A stretch of 64,000 nucleotides of DNA, taken from Liopterus haemorrhoidalis. Taxonomy: Eukaryota > Arthropoda > Insecta > Coleoptera > Dytiscidae. This document shows, piece by piece, positions 43,360-54,405 of the stretch (the first letter of the stretch is position 1; the number at the start of each line of letters is the position of its first letter). The notes beneath the pieces were generated by a model, which was not told where the DNA came from, made no database searches, and worked only from the letters and a program-made list of their open reading frames with translations. The DNA lies in contig OZ020622.1 of the NCBI GenBank assembly GCA_963971575.1, positions 16,122,879-16,186,878 on the forward strand, in the 5' to 3' direction. Both the position numbers and the translations under genes were made by a program.

Positions 43360-43935
43360 GTGGGTTCGGAAAGCAAGATCTGAGTGTTTCGAGTCACTTT
43401 ATTTAACTCTAGACCAGTGTTTCCCAACACCGGTCCGCGAGATTTTTTTGCTAATCAGCGAGATTTTCTGCAGGTCCGCAGAATTATTTTTATGTGTAAG
43501 TTTATAAAAAAAAAAATTGTTAATTTATAAAATACAATAATAATTACTTTCCACAATAAATGACATATTTTATTTTTATTCAGGGCCGAGATTACCACCT
43601 ACTTAATTTTGAGATGAAAATCTCGGTCCTTAATCTGTTAATTGCTTAAGTAATAATTTGTTTATGTTTTCACTAATTATATTTAATTTTTTATTTGTTG
43701 TTTTTTGTTTGTTTGTAATCAGTGCAATAAAAAATATAAAACTTTTGCGATACACATTACTTTCTAAACTTGCCGGTCCGCGAATTTTTTCTAGAACGCT
43801 TGTAAGTCCGCCATGAAAAAAGATTGGGAAACGCTGCTCTAGACCGCTCGAGGAAAAGCGTTTAGGCCTTTTCTTGACGGCTCTGGAGTTAAACAGAGTA
43901 ATTCGGAGCACTCCAAGCTTGCTTCCCGAACCCAC
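43360..43935. mobile_element. MITE (GTGGGTTCGGAAAGCAAG) with nested hAT MITE
   Basis: Inverted ends GTGGGTTCGGAAAGCAAG (left) and GTGGGTTCGGGAAGCAAG (right). The arms also pair through TTTAACTC(T/C)AGA. Removing the nested 43415-43836 element leaves ~150 bp, almost all inverted repeat. Confidence 0.55.
43415..43836. mobile_element. hAT MITE (CAGTGTTTCCCAAC), TSD CTCTAGAC
   Basis: Ends CAGTGTTTCCCAAC and (reverse complement) CAGCGTTTCCCAAT, perfect duplications CTCTAGAC (43407-43414, 43837-43844). CCGGTCCGCGA is repeated in both arms. Confidence 0.8.
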
Positions 43936-43939
43936 CTAC

Positions 43940-45285
43940 AAAATGGGTTTCCGTGCTGACGCCTGGCGGTTTGTTTCCTTTTATTTGAATTATGTATGTT
44001 GTTTTTTTATAAATTGTATTTTGGAAGTATAAATAAAGTTTTCAGAGTAAGAAAGCTTCAACATCAAAACTACTGTTAATCAACTCAATAATTTTTAACG
44101 CCGTCAAAGTGACACGTGACAACCTATATCTGAGTTTATACGTGCGCTTTCTTTTATTAAAATTATAATGGATGATGAAGACTTGTGTGTGATGTTATTT
44201 ATGTTGTATGTAAGTTATTTATACATACAAACACTTTACCATTCAGTAAAAACTGAGGTTAGATGTTCTACGTCAACGTTCAACGGCGTCAAAAGTTGGA
44301 AGTTGACGAACATTCAATATCAACGGCGTGGAACGCCGTTAGGACGTTGCTCATTCTGTGCACTTGCGTACTACAGTTCGATTTTAACTTCGCACTGACA
44401 GATAGTGCAGTCCAAACGCCGTCAACGCGTCGTAGAACTCGTTGCATTCTATTCCGCACTTAAGTCCTTCACTACCCTAAAAGCTGTATCTCAAAAATTC
44501 AGACGCTATCTTGGGAGAAAATCCTGAATTTTATTTTAATAAAATAATATGGTTAAGGACTGTATATTTAGACCTTCTCTAGTTAAAAAATATTGTTCGG
44601 GCGGTAAAGTTTTTTGGACTTTACTTATAATAGATAAAATTTGGAAATCACACAAATCGGACCACCTCAATGTAAAAATAGTCAGGTGTTTCGAACCTGT
44701 AAGTATATCAAATTGTTTAAAAATATCGCTATCAAAGTTTTAAGTTTATTCGGTGTTCACAAAACGCATTTTAACTAAACTCTATAACTGTACATATAAT
44801 TGTTATACTTATTTTTATAGTGAAAAAATCACATAGCAAATACTTATCTGTTAATATCTCTTAATAGCATTTGAATCTATGCAACACATTCTCTCTCATA
44901 TTTCAACAGACATGTTCTAACAGTTAAGGCAAACATACAATCATTTACACAATTATATATATAACTAAATTAACATGTGCTAAAATTTGCTAACGACAGT
45001 TTGACACTAGGATTTTTTACACAAAAATCACTTGAATTTATTACTTTATATATTAAGACTGATATTCAAGATTACTGTTATAAATGCAGTGTTATTAAAC
45101 CAGAAAAAGAGCGATAGAAAAATCGGTATTTTGTTCAAGTTGTTTTAAAAATATAAATTTTAAATACTACTGGAACACAAAAAGATAAGACAACCTAGAA
45201 AATGACGGGATGGGAATAAATCCTAGGTATGTCATGGGATTGGGGCGCCGGAAGGACCCCCAATTAGGACTTTTATGTATTTATG
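43940..45285. other. Unassigned stretch
   Basis: A hairpin AACGGCG-TGGAA-CGCCGTT at about 44322-44340 and scattered AACG(G/C)CGTCAA motifs suggest a MITE at about 44098-44425. Small frames (44168-44743) resemble nothing known. No gene. Confidence 0.3.
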
Positions 45286-45809
45286 TACAACCTTAGACAA
45301 ATGTATGGAGCACCCATACAGTTCTCACCAGTGGTGAGCTATTGGGGGCTAGCGCGAGCCCTTTGTTAAATTATTCTTTGATTTGCGAGCCCCTTGTTCT
45401 TCTTGGTAACTATTTTCTCAAAAAGAAAATATAATACCTTGGAATCATTTTCATTACATACATTTCTAAAGCACCGAAGTCATGCCCATCAAGCAATGAC
45501 GATTAAATTTGGAAACACATCTTACTGTTAAACAAATTAGTGGTATTTGGTATTTTTGATGATTTTTTTTCAAATTTTTTTTCATTGGCTTATTCGATTG
45601 TATATATCTTCAAGAATATCACATTAAAATTTCAAGTTAATCGGAGCAAAATTGACTGAGATATACTCATTTTAATACTAGTACCTATTATTTGTTTTTT
45701 CGCGCCTATCGTATGTATATCAGCTTTATCAGGCTTTAATATCGATATCAGCTGCTTTATACTCTTAGAGAGGGGACTCGTGACGAATATCTTTGATACA
45801 TATATTGAA

Positions 45810-45851
45810 ATATACTTGTATATAAGCTATATAGCTTATATACAAGTATAT
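45810..45851. repeat. Perfect 42-bp palindrome
   Basis: Two 21-bp arms (ATATACTTGTATATAAGCTA plus T) meet with no spacer at 45830/45831. AT-rich, inside the left half of the Tc1 element. Confidence 0.8.
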
Positions 45852-46639
45852 ATAGATATCGTGTTTTTTGGAGTGTTTACTAAAAAATGACGCCAATGGC
45901 TCATTTTTCAATATTTTTCAATTAAAATTTAACGCAATACTCTTCAAGTGTTGTTCTTTAAGATAGACTTTCACCCATTTAGCTTACCTTTACCAGATTT
46001 CCACAAATCGTTCTTAAAAATATGCTTAAAAAATGCAAAATTAACCATAACCTTAAAGGGGAAGAATTTAACCCTAATCCGGAGGTTAAATCTGTTTTGA
46101 AAAACCTCTTTGCGATATATGGGTGCACTTAGTGCCAAGCCAAATCATCCTGCGTATGATCCTATTTTACAAAATAGGCATACAGAGACCTATGACAGAA
46201 AACCAAGAGCCAATAGGCCTTTTGGTCTGGGGAATTTCGACATTTTGTGATATTGGCCATGTAGAATCAGTAAGCCGACTCGTGTCGGAAGCTTTGATGT
46301 TGGCGTACCACATTTTCGTGACCTCGAGCTACCTCGTCCTAACCAAAATTCTAAAGAACGATACAGACTATTACGCGTATGGATACGGACGAATAAGCTT
46401 TATATGACAACTAACAAAAGAATGTGCATTTTATGACTCTAAAATGAATTTAAAAAATGTTATACAAAAACTATTGAAAGTAGTATAATAATAAAGAAGG
46501 AAAATTACTTAAATATAAAATAATATTTAATTTTTTTAAATTTATTCACTTCGCAAAACTGCGCGTCCTAATCAGGATTCACAAATTCGCATGAAAAATC
46601 TGGTACAGAAAAACGGTCGAGTGAAACTACTGTATATAC

Positions 46640-47450
46640 TGTGATATTGGTTTTAATATGCCCGAAATGGCAAGTTTCGTTTTGTGTGCTGTTCCACCAT
46701 GGACGCTACCGCGTCCATCTCACATTAACTAGATTTGATAAAGATACTAGGTTGCCTATCGAATACCAACATGAATTACAAAGAACACTGGTCCCTAGAT
46801 TCGAGGACACTGTCATTTTTACTGACGGATCAAAATCCGGAACTAGGGTTGGGTGTGCGTTCGTTGTCCTGAACCCACGTCAACAGTTTCAGTACAGTCT
46901 GCACTCCATAACGAGTATGTACACTGCTGAGATGTACGCCATTTTCAAGGCCCTGTGTTTTGTTTCGTCAGAGCAAAGTCGGTCAAGTGTTATCTTGACG
47001 GACTCGCTGAGCGCTCTGAACAGTATCTAAGATCCAGAGCATCCTCTTGTACTAAGGATCCGGTTGCTACTCCACAATCTGAATGTTCGGAATGTGAGGG
47101 TAGAGCTGTTTTGGATACCGGGACATGTTGGTATTAAAGGCAACGAAGCGGCAGATGGAGCTGCAAAAGCCGCCTCCCACAGACCTATGATTGATGTGAG
47201 TTTCATTTTTCCAGATGACGCAAAGAGTCATATGAAACACCTGGTTTTAGACATGTGGCAACATGAGTGGAGCCGCACACAGACCGTTAAGTTGCGACAG
47301 ATTTAGGGAAACGTTAGACCATGCGGTTCTTCCTGTAGGATTAACCGCAGAGAGGAAACCGCCATCACACGCCTTCGTATAGGCGTTTACATAAAAATTA
47401 ACAACTGGTTCTTGGATGATTATTACACATGCGTTTGAAGTGAACACTGC
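46640..47450 (+). pseudogene. LINE ORF2 fragment: RNase H domain and C-terminus
   Basis: Reads VPPWTLPRPSH, VIFTDGSKSGTRVGCAFVVL (RNase H first Asp), MYTAEMYAIFKAL (Glu), VILTDSLSALNSI (Asp), then after a frame break LFWIPGHVGIKGNEAADGAA (closing His/Asp motif). An RNase H in this place marks the I/R1-like group of LINEs. From 47285 it matches the minus-strand copy at about 16190-16290. Frames are broken and the 3' end is lost. Confidence 0.7.
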
Positions 47451-47475
47451 CTTTTTCATATTTTATTGAGTTCAA

Positions 47476-48890
47476 GTGAATATTTTTAAATATATCATGG
47501 CTAAAAACATGAACTCACTGTGGAAGAAAGGAGTCAAATTGTATTTCATAAGGAGAGTCGCAGGTGAAAAAAAAAAAAATAAAAAAAAAAGGAGTGTTCA
47601 AGAAAAGCCGTGCAAATTACCATCAAAAGGTTTCAAGAGACTGACATTTATGAAAACAGACAAAAAACCGGAAGTAAACGTGCTTCCAGAGATGATTGTT
47701 TTATAAAGTGCTCTTCGTAAACGCTCAATATCGTCAAAAGAGCTGGCTGGTGATCTGTGGGAGCATAGAGAAGTTAAAGTTTCTTCTAGAACAATCAGAA
47801 GACGTCTAGTGAAATCTAATTGGCATGGAAAAAGAGCTCGCCGAAAACAACTGTTGGCCGAGCGACACAAAAAACTTCGCCTTGAGTGGACCAAAAGACA
47901 TTTAAATTGGATACCTGACGAATGAGCGAAAATCATTTGATCTGATGAGTCCAATATAGAAGTAAGCATTGTAATGGTTAAATGTACTTACGAAAACAGA
48001 AAAATAAATTTCTAAGCTATTATTGCATTAACAATACACTCATACCTCGCTATACGGCCGCTCTTTATACTGCTTTTCGCTATAACGGCCTTCTTTAATT
48101 ATGGCACTTTTTCGATATACGGCCCAAAATGTTTCATTAAACGGCCAAAAAAATAATAAATGTGAAAAAAATATGGCCAGAAAGAATAAAAACTAATGAT
48201 CCTTAAGTTGATTCTATTTCTGAACTTCGACAAACCATATTGAACTTAGCAAATGATCTTGGTTTTGAGAATTCGGAATTGATTCGTTATACGGCTTTTC
48301 GCTTTGCGGCCAACTTTTCCGGAACGTATCTAGGCCGTAAAGCGAGGTATGAGTGTATAAAATTTAATTTACTATAAATTTACGAAATTAAAGTTTGTTT
48401 GTTTTTTTTTTGTGGATTGCTTTTTGGACAACCTAGAGCCATCTTTGATCTGGGGGTGCATGTCCGCCAGTGGCTTAGGCGAAATCTTGTGCGAGGAACG
48501 CATTATTCTGCTTCTTATATTACCATGCTTAATGAAGTTTTGGAGCCATCAATATTAAAATTATTGGATGAAGACAATCCAGAATATGTTTTTCAACAAA
48601 ATAATGCCCCCTGTCACAAAGCCAAAGCAACAAATGAATGGTTTTCCAAAAACAATGTGCCACTTTTTGCATGGCAATAGTCACCAGACTTATCGCAAAT
48701 TGAAAATTTATGGTCGATTCTGATAAACAAGGTGTCTCTTTACAAATGCAAATCAAAAGAAGAATTGAAGAAAATTATTGTGGATGAATGGTTCAATGTA
48801 CAATCCGATGTACGTAAAAAACTTGTGGACAGTATGCCTAAAAGGGTACGTGCGGTAATTAAAGCACGAGGAGGTACCACAAAATTTTAA
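47476..48890 (+). pseudogene. Tc1 transposase, interrupted and mutated
   Basis: Segments in order: MAKNMNSLWKKGVKLYFIRR; SSKELAGDLWEHREVKVSSR and TIRRRLVKSNWHGKRARRK (second helix-turn-helix); HLNWIPDE, a stop, then SDESNIE (first catalytic Asp); the MITE 48037-48355; WLRRNLVRGTHYSASYI; VFQQNNAPCHKAKA, where the usual second catalytic Asp of QDNAPCH is Asn; a stop; SPDLSQIENLWSIL (third residue, Glu); and MPKRVRAVIKARGGTTKF. Stops, an insertion and D-to-N loss make it inactive. Confidence 0.8.
48037..48355. mobile_element. Tigger/pogo-type MITE
   Basis: Inverted ends CACTCATACCTCGCTATACG (left) and CACTCATACCTCGCTTTACG (right), flanked by TA (48035-48036, 48356-48357). ATACGGCC motifs recur inside both arms. 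319 bp, no frame. It is inserted in the Tc1 transposase gene. Confidence 0.8.
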
Positions 48891-49008
48891 TAATTTTGAT
48901 TAAAGTTGTCATTAAAAGCTGTATGTATTATTTTATTTACCATTTTTCCTGTATAATCCTAAAATTCAATAAAACGTAGGGCGATCCATACATTTGTCCA
49001 AGGCTGTA

Positions 49009-49554
49009 TGTGTAGCATATAAAAATTCTATTTTAGTATTTTTCTTATACTTCCATGGAATTAAAGCACGATTTTAAATATGTGCTTCTGATTGGTTAGT
49101 CCGACGAACAGATCTGTCAAGGGGAAAGCTGAGTACTTACCATAAAGCGGCATAAATGAGGATGCATTTTTAGTTAGACTACGGGATAAGACCCCCCAAA
49201 AATGTAAGAACAAGAATCCTAGAAAATTATCAAATGGACAAACAAATTACTTTTCTTTAAATCGCAATATAAGTATTAAAAAACTGCATTTATTACATTT
49301 ATTACAGTGTCCTTGATATCCAGCCTCAATAAATTTAAGAAGTTCTCTCTATTTTATTAAAGGTATTACCCACTTTACCGTTATCATGAAGTGGCGAGAT
49401 TATTAAAAATAAAATTAAAAGTTACTAAAATATTCTTGTGACAGTTGGTAGACTTTCTCATATTAATATTATTCAGTCTGCCTAACAAGTCAGTTTAAAA
49501 CGACCCGTTTTCGATAAAACGGAAACGCTGTATAAATCCTGTATAATTCCTTTC
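49009..49554. other. Unassigned sequence right of the Tc1 element
   Basis: Nothing recognised: no gene and no clear repeat ends. Confidence 0.3.
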
Positions 49555-50324
49555 TTCGTTTCATATCGAACTAAATAGAATTTTTATCTTCGTAAGTCGT
49601 TACGAGCTCACTTTATCGATTGAACTGGGCTAAACAAAATAATCAAAAGCCTCATTTAATAGTTAAAAGTTATTAGATCTCAAAATCTATAGTCTGGTTC
49701 TTTGATTTAAGCCAATGTTTCCCAAAGAGTGTGCTGCGAAATATTAAAGAAAAAAAATCAGGTGTGGCCACCACAGGACCGACCACCATCACAACGTACT
49801 TGTTTAATTTATGTTGCTTTATAACAAAAAATGTCTCAAATAGAAGTTGTTAGTTATTGCTTTTATAGCAACTTTTGTTAATTTTTTTTTTTGATATATT
49901 ACTCTGTTGTGAAATATTCGCAACAATCTTAAAACCGACACGAGTAAACTCCCATTTCTAGTTAACCGATTTTTACCAAAAGTTGATCAATTCGTGCCAT
50001 TGATGTCAAAAGCTTAAATATGGTTTAAAATATGGCAACTTAAGTTTCATAAAAATCTTTTTAGCTGAATTTGCTCTGCACTTCCGTGTACACGGGCCGA
50101 CAGACAGACATCATGCTAAAAATAGTCAAAACGTTATGTAGGGACCTCAATTCGTGGCGATCCATCGAAATCTCGAAATGTCAAAATCGGTATGATCACA
50201 ATACCTCCCTTATATATGTTGGCGGTAGGTAAAAAACTAGCGTTATAAATTTCTTCTTCTATGACTACGTAGGTGTGCCGCGCAATTTTTCTATTTTTTT
50301 TTATTTTTTTTAAATTTTTATTTT

Positions 50325-50468
50325 TGGACTTAGCTACTAAGGCCATTATCCAGTAGAAGCATTTATTTTTTTGAAAAATCCATGCCATAACCGGGATTCG
50401 AACCCGAGTTCTCATGGTCAAGAAGCCAGTGCATCGCTACACTAACCACTACGCCATGGTGACCGGCG
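50325..50468 (-). repeat. tRNA-derived SINE
   Basis: Minus strand: A box TGGCGTAGTGGTTAG (50441-50455), B box GGTTCGAATCC (50394-50404), body ending in TTAGTAGCTAAGTCC. Same family as 7128-7262. Confidence 0.6.
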
Positions 50469-50535
50469 TTTTTCTACTTTGGAAAATGTGCCACAAGAGT
50501 AAAAATATTGAGAAACACTGGCTTAGGCTATATCG

Positions 50536-50583
50536 AGTGTTTCTCAACAGGTAGGAGAGATCCCCTGGTATTGGGAAACACTG
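50536..50583. repeat. 48-bp pair of hAT-like ends
   Basis: AGTGTTTCTCAACAG faces TATTGGGAAACACTG with only ~18 bp between. No target duplication seen. Confidence 0.4.
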
Positions 50584-51115
50584 TTTAAGCGGAACTTGAT
50601 TTGGAAATATAGTAACATTTACCGATTCAACGAGGCTTTTGACCATTTTGCACAATAAAAGCTCACTACAATCCTTAAAAACTGAGCTCATGACAACATA
50701 AAAAAAAAAAAAAATTATATTTAGAATACTTTTGATCCACAGGAAGCTAAGAAACGAATTATATAAGTATTTAATAACAGTATTAAAAAGGTGTTTCAAT
50801 AAAAAACAAAATAAAAAATAAATAACATATAACTCTGGCTATGCGTTATTTTCTTTTAAATACTTAATCTATTTATTCACATTTAGATGCTGGGTAAAAA
50901 TAAGTAACGTTTAATCAGAGTTAATTTTTACGCCTGGGACTTGGTTACAAAAAAACGGCTTAAGATTTTGAAATTTAGCAACTTTTGACGATTGAATGAG
51001 GCTTCTGCTCATTTTGTTTAGTAAAAGTCAATTTCAATCGTTAAAAAATGAGCTCGTGACAACGTAAGAAAATAAAAATACAATTTAGTTCCGCACGAAA
51101 CTCAGAAACAAATTA

Positions 51116-52154
51116 TAGTATTAAATTTAAAAATGTATTAAAATATTTGTTATTTTCAATTATTTATTTCCACAGAAACCATTTTTATGGTCTAAGCAGT
51201 AAAACTAAAATCTGATATACTTTTCTCCATAGCACTACGAATTTTTTGGGTAGTACTGACGTAAAAAGTACAATGCGAAACACAATACTTTCTGCAAACT
51301 TTCAATACTATCCGACTTCCAACTTAACTTCTGAAACTACCTCCAATCAGATTTTGTTTGAAGTTTCAACACTCTTTCAGGTTTGTATAAACTTAATGTT
51401 TATTTTTATGGTGTACAGTTTTACATTTTCTAACATTTTTAATAAACCTGATTGATATTTGGTCATGTAAATAAAAACTGTACTGGTTATTGATTAACAT
51501 AAATAAATATAAACGCATAATTCAACGATATTTATAAATTTTGATGTTATAATCAAAATTTTATCTGAAATTTCAAAATGTTAAGTTGGCAGTGAGAAGT
51601 AACAAAAGACAGGGTGCTGAATACCTATTTCTGTCGTTTTTTACTTCAGGGGGTCTATTCTATAACTTGCTGACAGTCACTTTCACACTGTCAAAGTCAT
51701 TTTTATGCATGCTCTACCGCAGGAACCTTTGACAGGATACTGTAAAAAGAATTGTCGAAAAGCTTAAAGAATAGATCCCTTGAAAGAAGTTTTAAAAGTT
51801 TGAACGATGTCAGGAGTTTGTAAGTGTACTGAGAAGTATAATGTAAAACAGCCGTAACACTTTACTGACTATGACACGTCTAACTTTTAGTGTCTATCGG
51901 GGAAAAAATATAAAATATTAAAAATGAGTTTAAAAAAGATAAAAAGTATTATAGCATTACTTCATTAAAGTTGTAATTGCCTTTTCCTTGTTATAAATCT
52001 TATAATATTGAATCAGTTAGATTGAATTCAAGTTTAGTTTCATTATTTGTGTAAAAAATCCTTAACGGATGTTAAAAATCCTATTTTAGGCAAATGTGAC
52101 ATGTAAAGTTTATCGAAATACTCAATTGGCCACAAATATAAAACAAATATACCC
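51116..52154. other. Downstream flank of the flippase gene, including its likely 3' UTR
   Basis: AT-rich; no competing gene. A minus-strand AATAAA lies near 51397, ~750 nt past the stop codon, and could be the poly(A) signal. Evidence is weak. Confidence 0.3.
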
Positions 52155-52718
52155 TCACAAGTTAATAGTGTCCAAATCTTGAACAGGCGCTCTTCCAACA
52201 CTATTACTGTCCGCACTTGTATTTGTATTTTGTTTATTCTGCGCACTACTACCCGAAGTAATACCCAATTTACCAAAACCAAAGTTAAAATCAGCATTCG
52301 GTAACTTCCGCATAATTTTACCCGATGTAATAAGTCTTCCGAAACCTTCTTGATGGGCAAAGGCATAACCTGAACGTATACTTCTTCTTGTTCTTCTTGC
52401 TGATGGTGTACGTAATACATCTTGACTTTGACGTGATCTCATTTGAGCCATACGTTGCTTTAGTCTTACACGATCTGATAAACTTGGGAATACATCTACG
52501 AAATAGAATCTCCAAGCTAATACAGGCACTATACATATCGTTACTGTTATAACCGTTGTGAACCAGAAATTTGCTTCTTGCATTGCCATCGATAAAGAAC
52601 CAACGAATATTCCACCGATGCAATAGTTGTAAAAATAATCTAAGATGAAATACCAAAGTAACGAACCCCACACTGTTATGTGGTTGAAAACAGTCCAGTA
52701 TGAGGTGTCTAATGCAAT
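52155..52718 (-). CDS. ATP8B: ATP8B-type phospholipid flippase, last coding exon
   Basis: 188 codons including the stop, starting ALDTSYWTVFNHITVWG after the acceptor TTGTTCTAG. It encodes transmembrane helix 9 (WGSLLWYFILDYFYNY), helix 10 (FWFTTVITVTICIVPVLAWR), then VFPSLSDRVRLKQRM and the cytosolic tail. The tail holds SGYAFAHQEGFGRLI, the GYAFS-type motif that in P4-ATPases binds the nucleotide domain and autoinhibits the pump, and ends in a low-complexity Asn/Ser/Thr stretch before VQDLDTINL. P4-ATPases move phospholipids from the outer to the inner leaflet with a CDC50 partner. Homology points to ATP8B rather than ATP8A or ATP10. Confidence 0.93.
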   Translation of the reverse strand: MALDTSYWTVFNHITVWGSLLWYFILDYFYNYCIGGIFVGSLSMAMQEANFWFTTVITVTICIVPVLAWRFYFVDVFPSLSDRVRLKQRMAQMRSRQSQDVLRTPSARRTRRSIRSGYAFAHQEGFGRLITSGKIMRKLPNADFNFGFGKLGITSGSSAQNKQNTNTSADSNSVGRAPVQDLDTINL

Positions 52719-52950
52719 CTAGAACAAAAAAAATACATATAAATTAGCATAATTAAAATTTCCAGTGTCGGAAGGTGAAAATTTTGGGAATAGAATATAG
52801 TTACAGGGCCCGATCTATAGCAAGGGAACTGCCAAGAACGCAAAATTGGTAAAAAATGAAAATTAAAATCAATGAAAACCAATAAAAAAAATTATATATA
52901 TATAGTCTTGTTTCTTTGACTTGAGCGGAACTATATTTTGAAAACAAGTA

Positions 52951-53633
52951 ATCCCTCTGTCTGAAAATATGGCATACATTACTTTAAAAAATGTGGGATC
53001 AACGAAAATAATATTATCTTGCTCTTTTTTTTTTGTTTTTATTTCTAAATAAGTGGTTGCTAGGCAACTAATAAAAAAATGCCGCGTATTTTAGAAAAAT
53101 TAAAGTGACACCCGCTGTTGTAACAAAATGGCGAATTTTGATAAAAAATTGTGTTAAATTGCATGGAAGTTCCAAATCTACTTAAATCACAACCGCCAAA
53201 TAGTCCAAATTTTAACGTATTGGATCTTGGCTTTTTCTATACAATCCTTACAACATACAGCTTTGCCGAATACAATCGACGAACTGATTTCGAAACAAAT
53301 CGCGTACAAAATGCATTTAACGCATTAAAAATACAAACCCTTGATAATATTTTTCTACCATTGCAAAATTTGTCAAGAAACAACCATGTGTGCAACAGAA
53401 GGGAATTTCTATAAGATTCGGCACATTAATAAGGCCTAATTGATATGAATTGTACATGATAATTAACAACATTATCATGTACCATACAAGCTGTGGAGAC
53501 AGCCACCTCCTTGATAAATTAAAACTTTTTGTATTATTCTTTGTTTTACTAGATATTTGTAACTATTTCATAAATAAAATCATTGTAATTAATTAAAATT
53601 GTAAATGTATACCATATTCACGGACGAAGGGAG
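52951..53633 (+). mobile_element. Plant-type (DD39D-like) mariner, copy 1
   Basis: Ends ATCCCTCTGTCTGAAAATAT (left) and CTCCCTTCGTCCGTGAATAT (right, reverse complement), flanked by TA (52949-52950, 53634-53635). The terminus resembles Stowaway/plant mariner CTCCCTCCGT. It split a family B MITE, whose halves resume at 53636. It contains the transposase C-terminal part. Confidence 0.75.
53151..53414 (+). pseudogene. Mariner transposase C-terminal fragment (NVLDLGFF type)
   Basis: Contains LLKSQPPNSPNFNVLDLGFF, later RVQNAFNALKIQTLDNIFLP and LQNLSR. PPNSPDxNVLDLGFF with the final catalytic Asp, and xLxNVFLTLQ, are hallmarks of the plant mariner (DD39D) C-terminus. Upstream catalytic residues are missing. 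Confidence 0.7.
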
Positions 53634-53765
53634 TAACTTTTAACGTTTAAATGAGGCTTTTGATCATTTTGTTTAGCAAAAGCCAATTTCAATCGTAAAA
53701 GCTCGTGACAACTTAACAAAAAAAATCCATTTAGCACCGCTTAAAAGTTTGTAATAGTCTATACT

Positions 53766-54170
53766 GTTTTCACTTTTGTAAAATTTGTAAAAACAAACTA
53801 AGGAAATTTTGATTTCAATAGTTTGCAGTTTTAAAATTGTAAGTCATAAAAATGTCACTTTATTAATCTGTTATATTGAAAAATGATTGTCGGTCGATTG
53901 TATACTGTTTTCCAACTTTTGTAGTTAGTGGGTTGTTTTAATGAGACAGACATATAAACACACTGGCTATCTCAGTCTACATCTTGGAGAACGTTTACAT
54001 TGTATGCCTTTACATAACCTAGCAAAACGTCATCGCGCCGATTACAACAAATCTCGCCCAAAATTACAAAGACGAACAGTAAATATGATCAATTTAGGTA
54101 ATTATGTTAGGTTTTGTTAGTGAAAACCTAGGACAGCAGAATTAAAAAATCGGTAAAGCACGAAACCCAT
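53766..54170. other. Unassigned flippase intron sequence
   Basis: No recognisable element or gene. Confidence 0.3.
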
Positions 54171-54227
54171 TATGAACAACCAGCAACAGCCAGTACGGCA
54201 ACGGTCATATTCTTTTGATGTATAATA

Positions 54228-54368
54228 ATGGATCGCAACCCACTTAGCCAGCACAGCAGCAGCCAAAACGCCAACACCACAGCCGGAATGTTTCTCTTGG
54301 AATTAAAACGGCGTACGACTCGTACAGCCAAACGCCAGACCGGCACGAAACGTGTGGTGTTTCGACAG
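54228..54368 (+). CDS. Candidate first coding exon of unknown gene
   Basis: 47 codons from ATG to a GT donor (CGACAG|GTTAAT): MDRNPLSQHSSSQNANTTAG, then an Arg/Lys/Thr-rich part (ELKRRTTRTAKRQTGTKR). Its composition is markedly richer in GC and CAG/GCC codons than the flanks. A short upstream frame (MNNQQQPVRQRSYSFDV, 54171-54224) ends just before it. It runs opposite to the flippase gene, inside its intron. No domain recognised; it could be a transposon gene fragment or a chance frame. Confidence 0.25.
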
Positions 54369-54405
54369 GTTAATACAAGTGTTTTGAGTGTTTCGGTTAT
54401 ATTTT

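Larger units (their letters stand above)
45288..49006 (+). mobile_element. Tc1-like transposon broken by later insertions
   Basis: Inverted ends CAACCTTAGACAAATGTATG (left) and CAGCCTTGGACAAATGTATG (right, reverse complement), flanked by TA (45286-45287, 49007-49008). A Tc1 element is normally ~1.6 kb. The extra length comes from a LINE fragment (46640-47450), a Tigger-type MITE (48037-48355) and unassigned sequence at 45310-46640. The transposase gene lies in the right half and is dead. Confidence 0.75.
49555..51115. repeat. Cluster of family B copies with nested hAT and SINE
   Basis: Family B pieces at 49555-49715, 50580-50770 and 50955-51110 (AGCGGAACT, ATTGAATGAGGCTTTTG, GAGCTCGTGACAAC). 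Between the first two, ends AATGTTTCCCAAAGAGTG (49722) and (minus strand) CAGTGTTTCTCAATATT (ends 50521) suggest a hAT-type element, though its duplication is imperfect. 49755-50230 shares motifs with the Harbinger remnant at 55540-55640. Confidence 0.45.

Noticed and set aside
46123..46407. 94-codon plus frame
   Set aside because: No domain recognised; lies within the insertion-ridden half of the Tc1 element.
52318..52671. Alternate minus-strand frame of 117 codons
   Set aside because: Overlaps the flippase last exon in the wrong phase; the 52155-52718 frame has clear homology.
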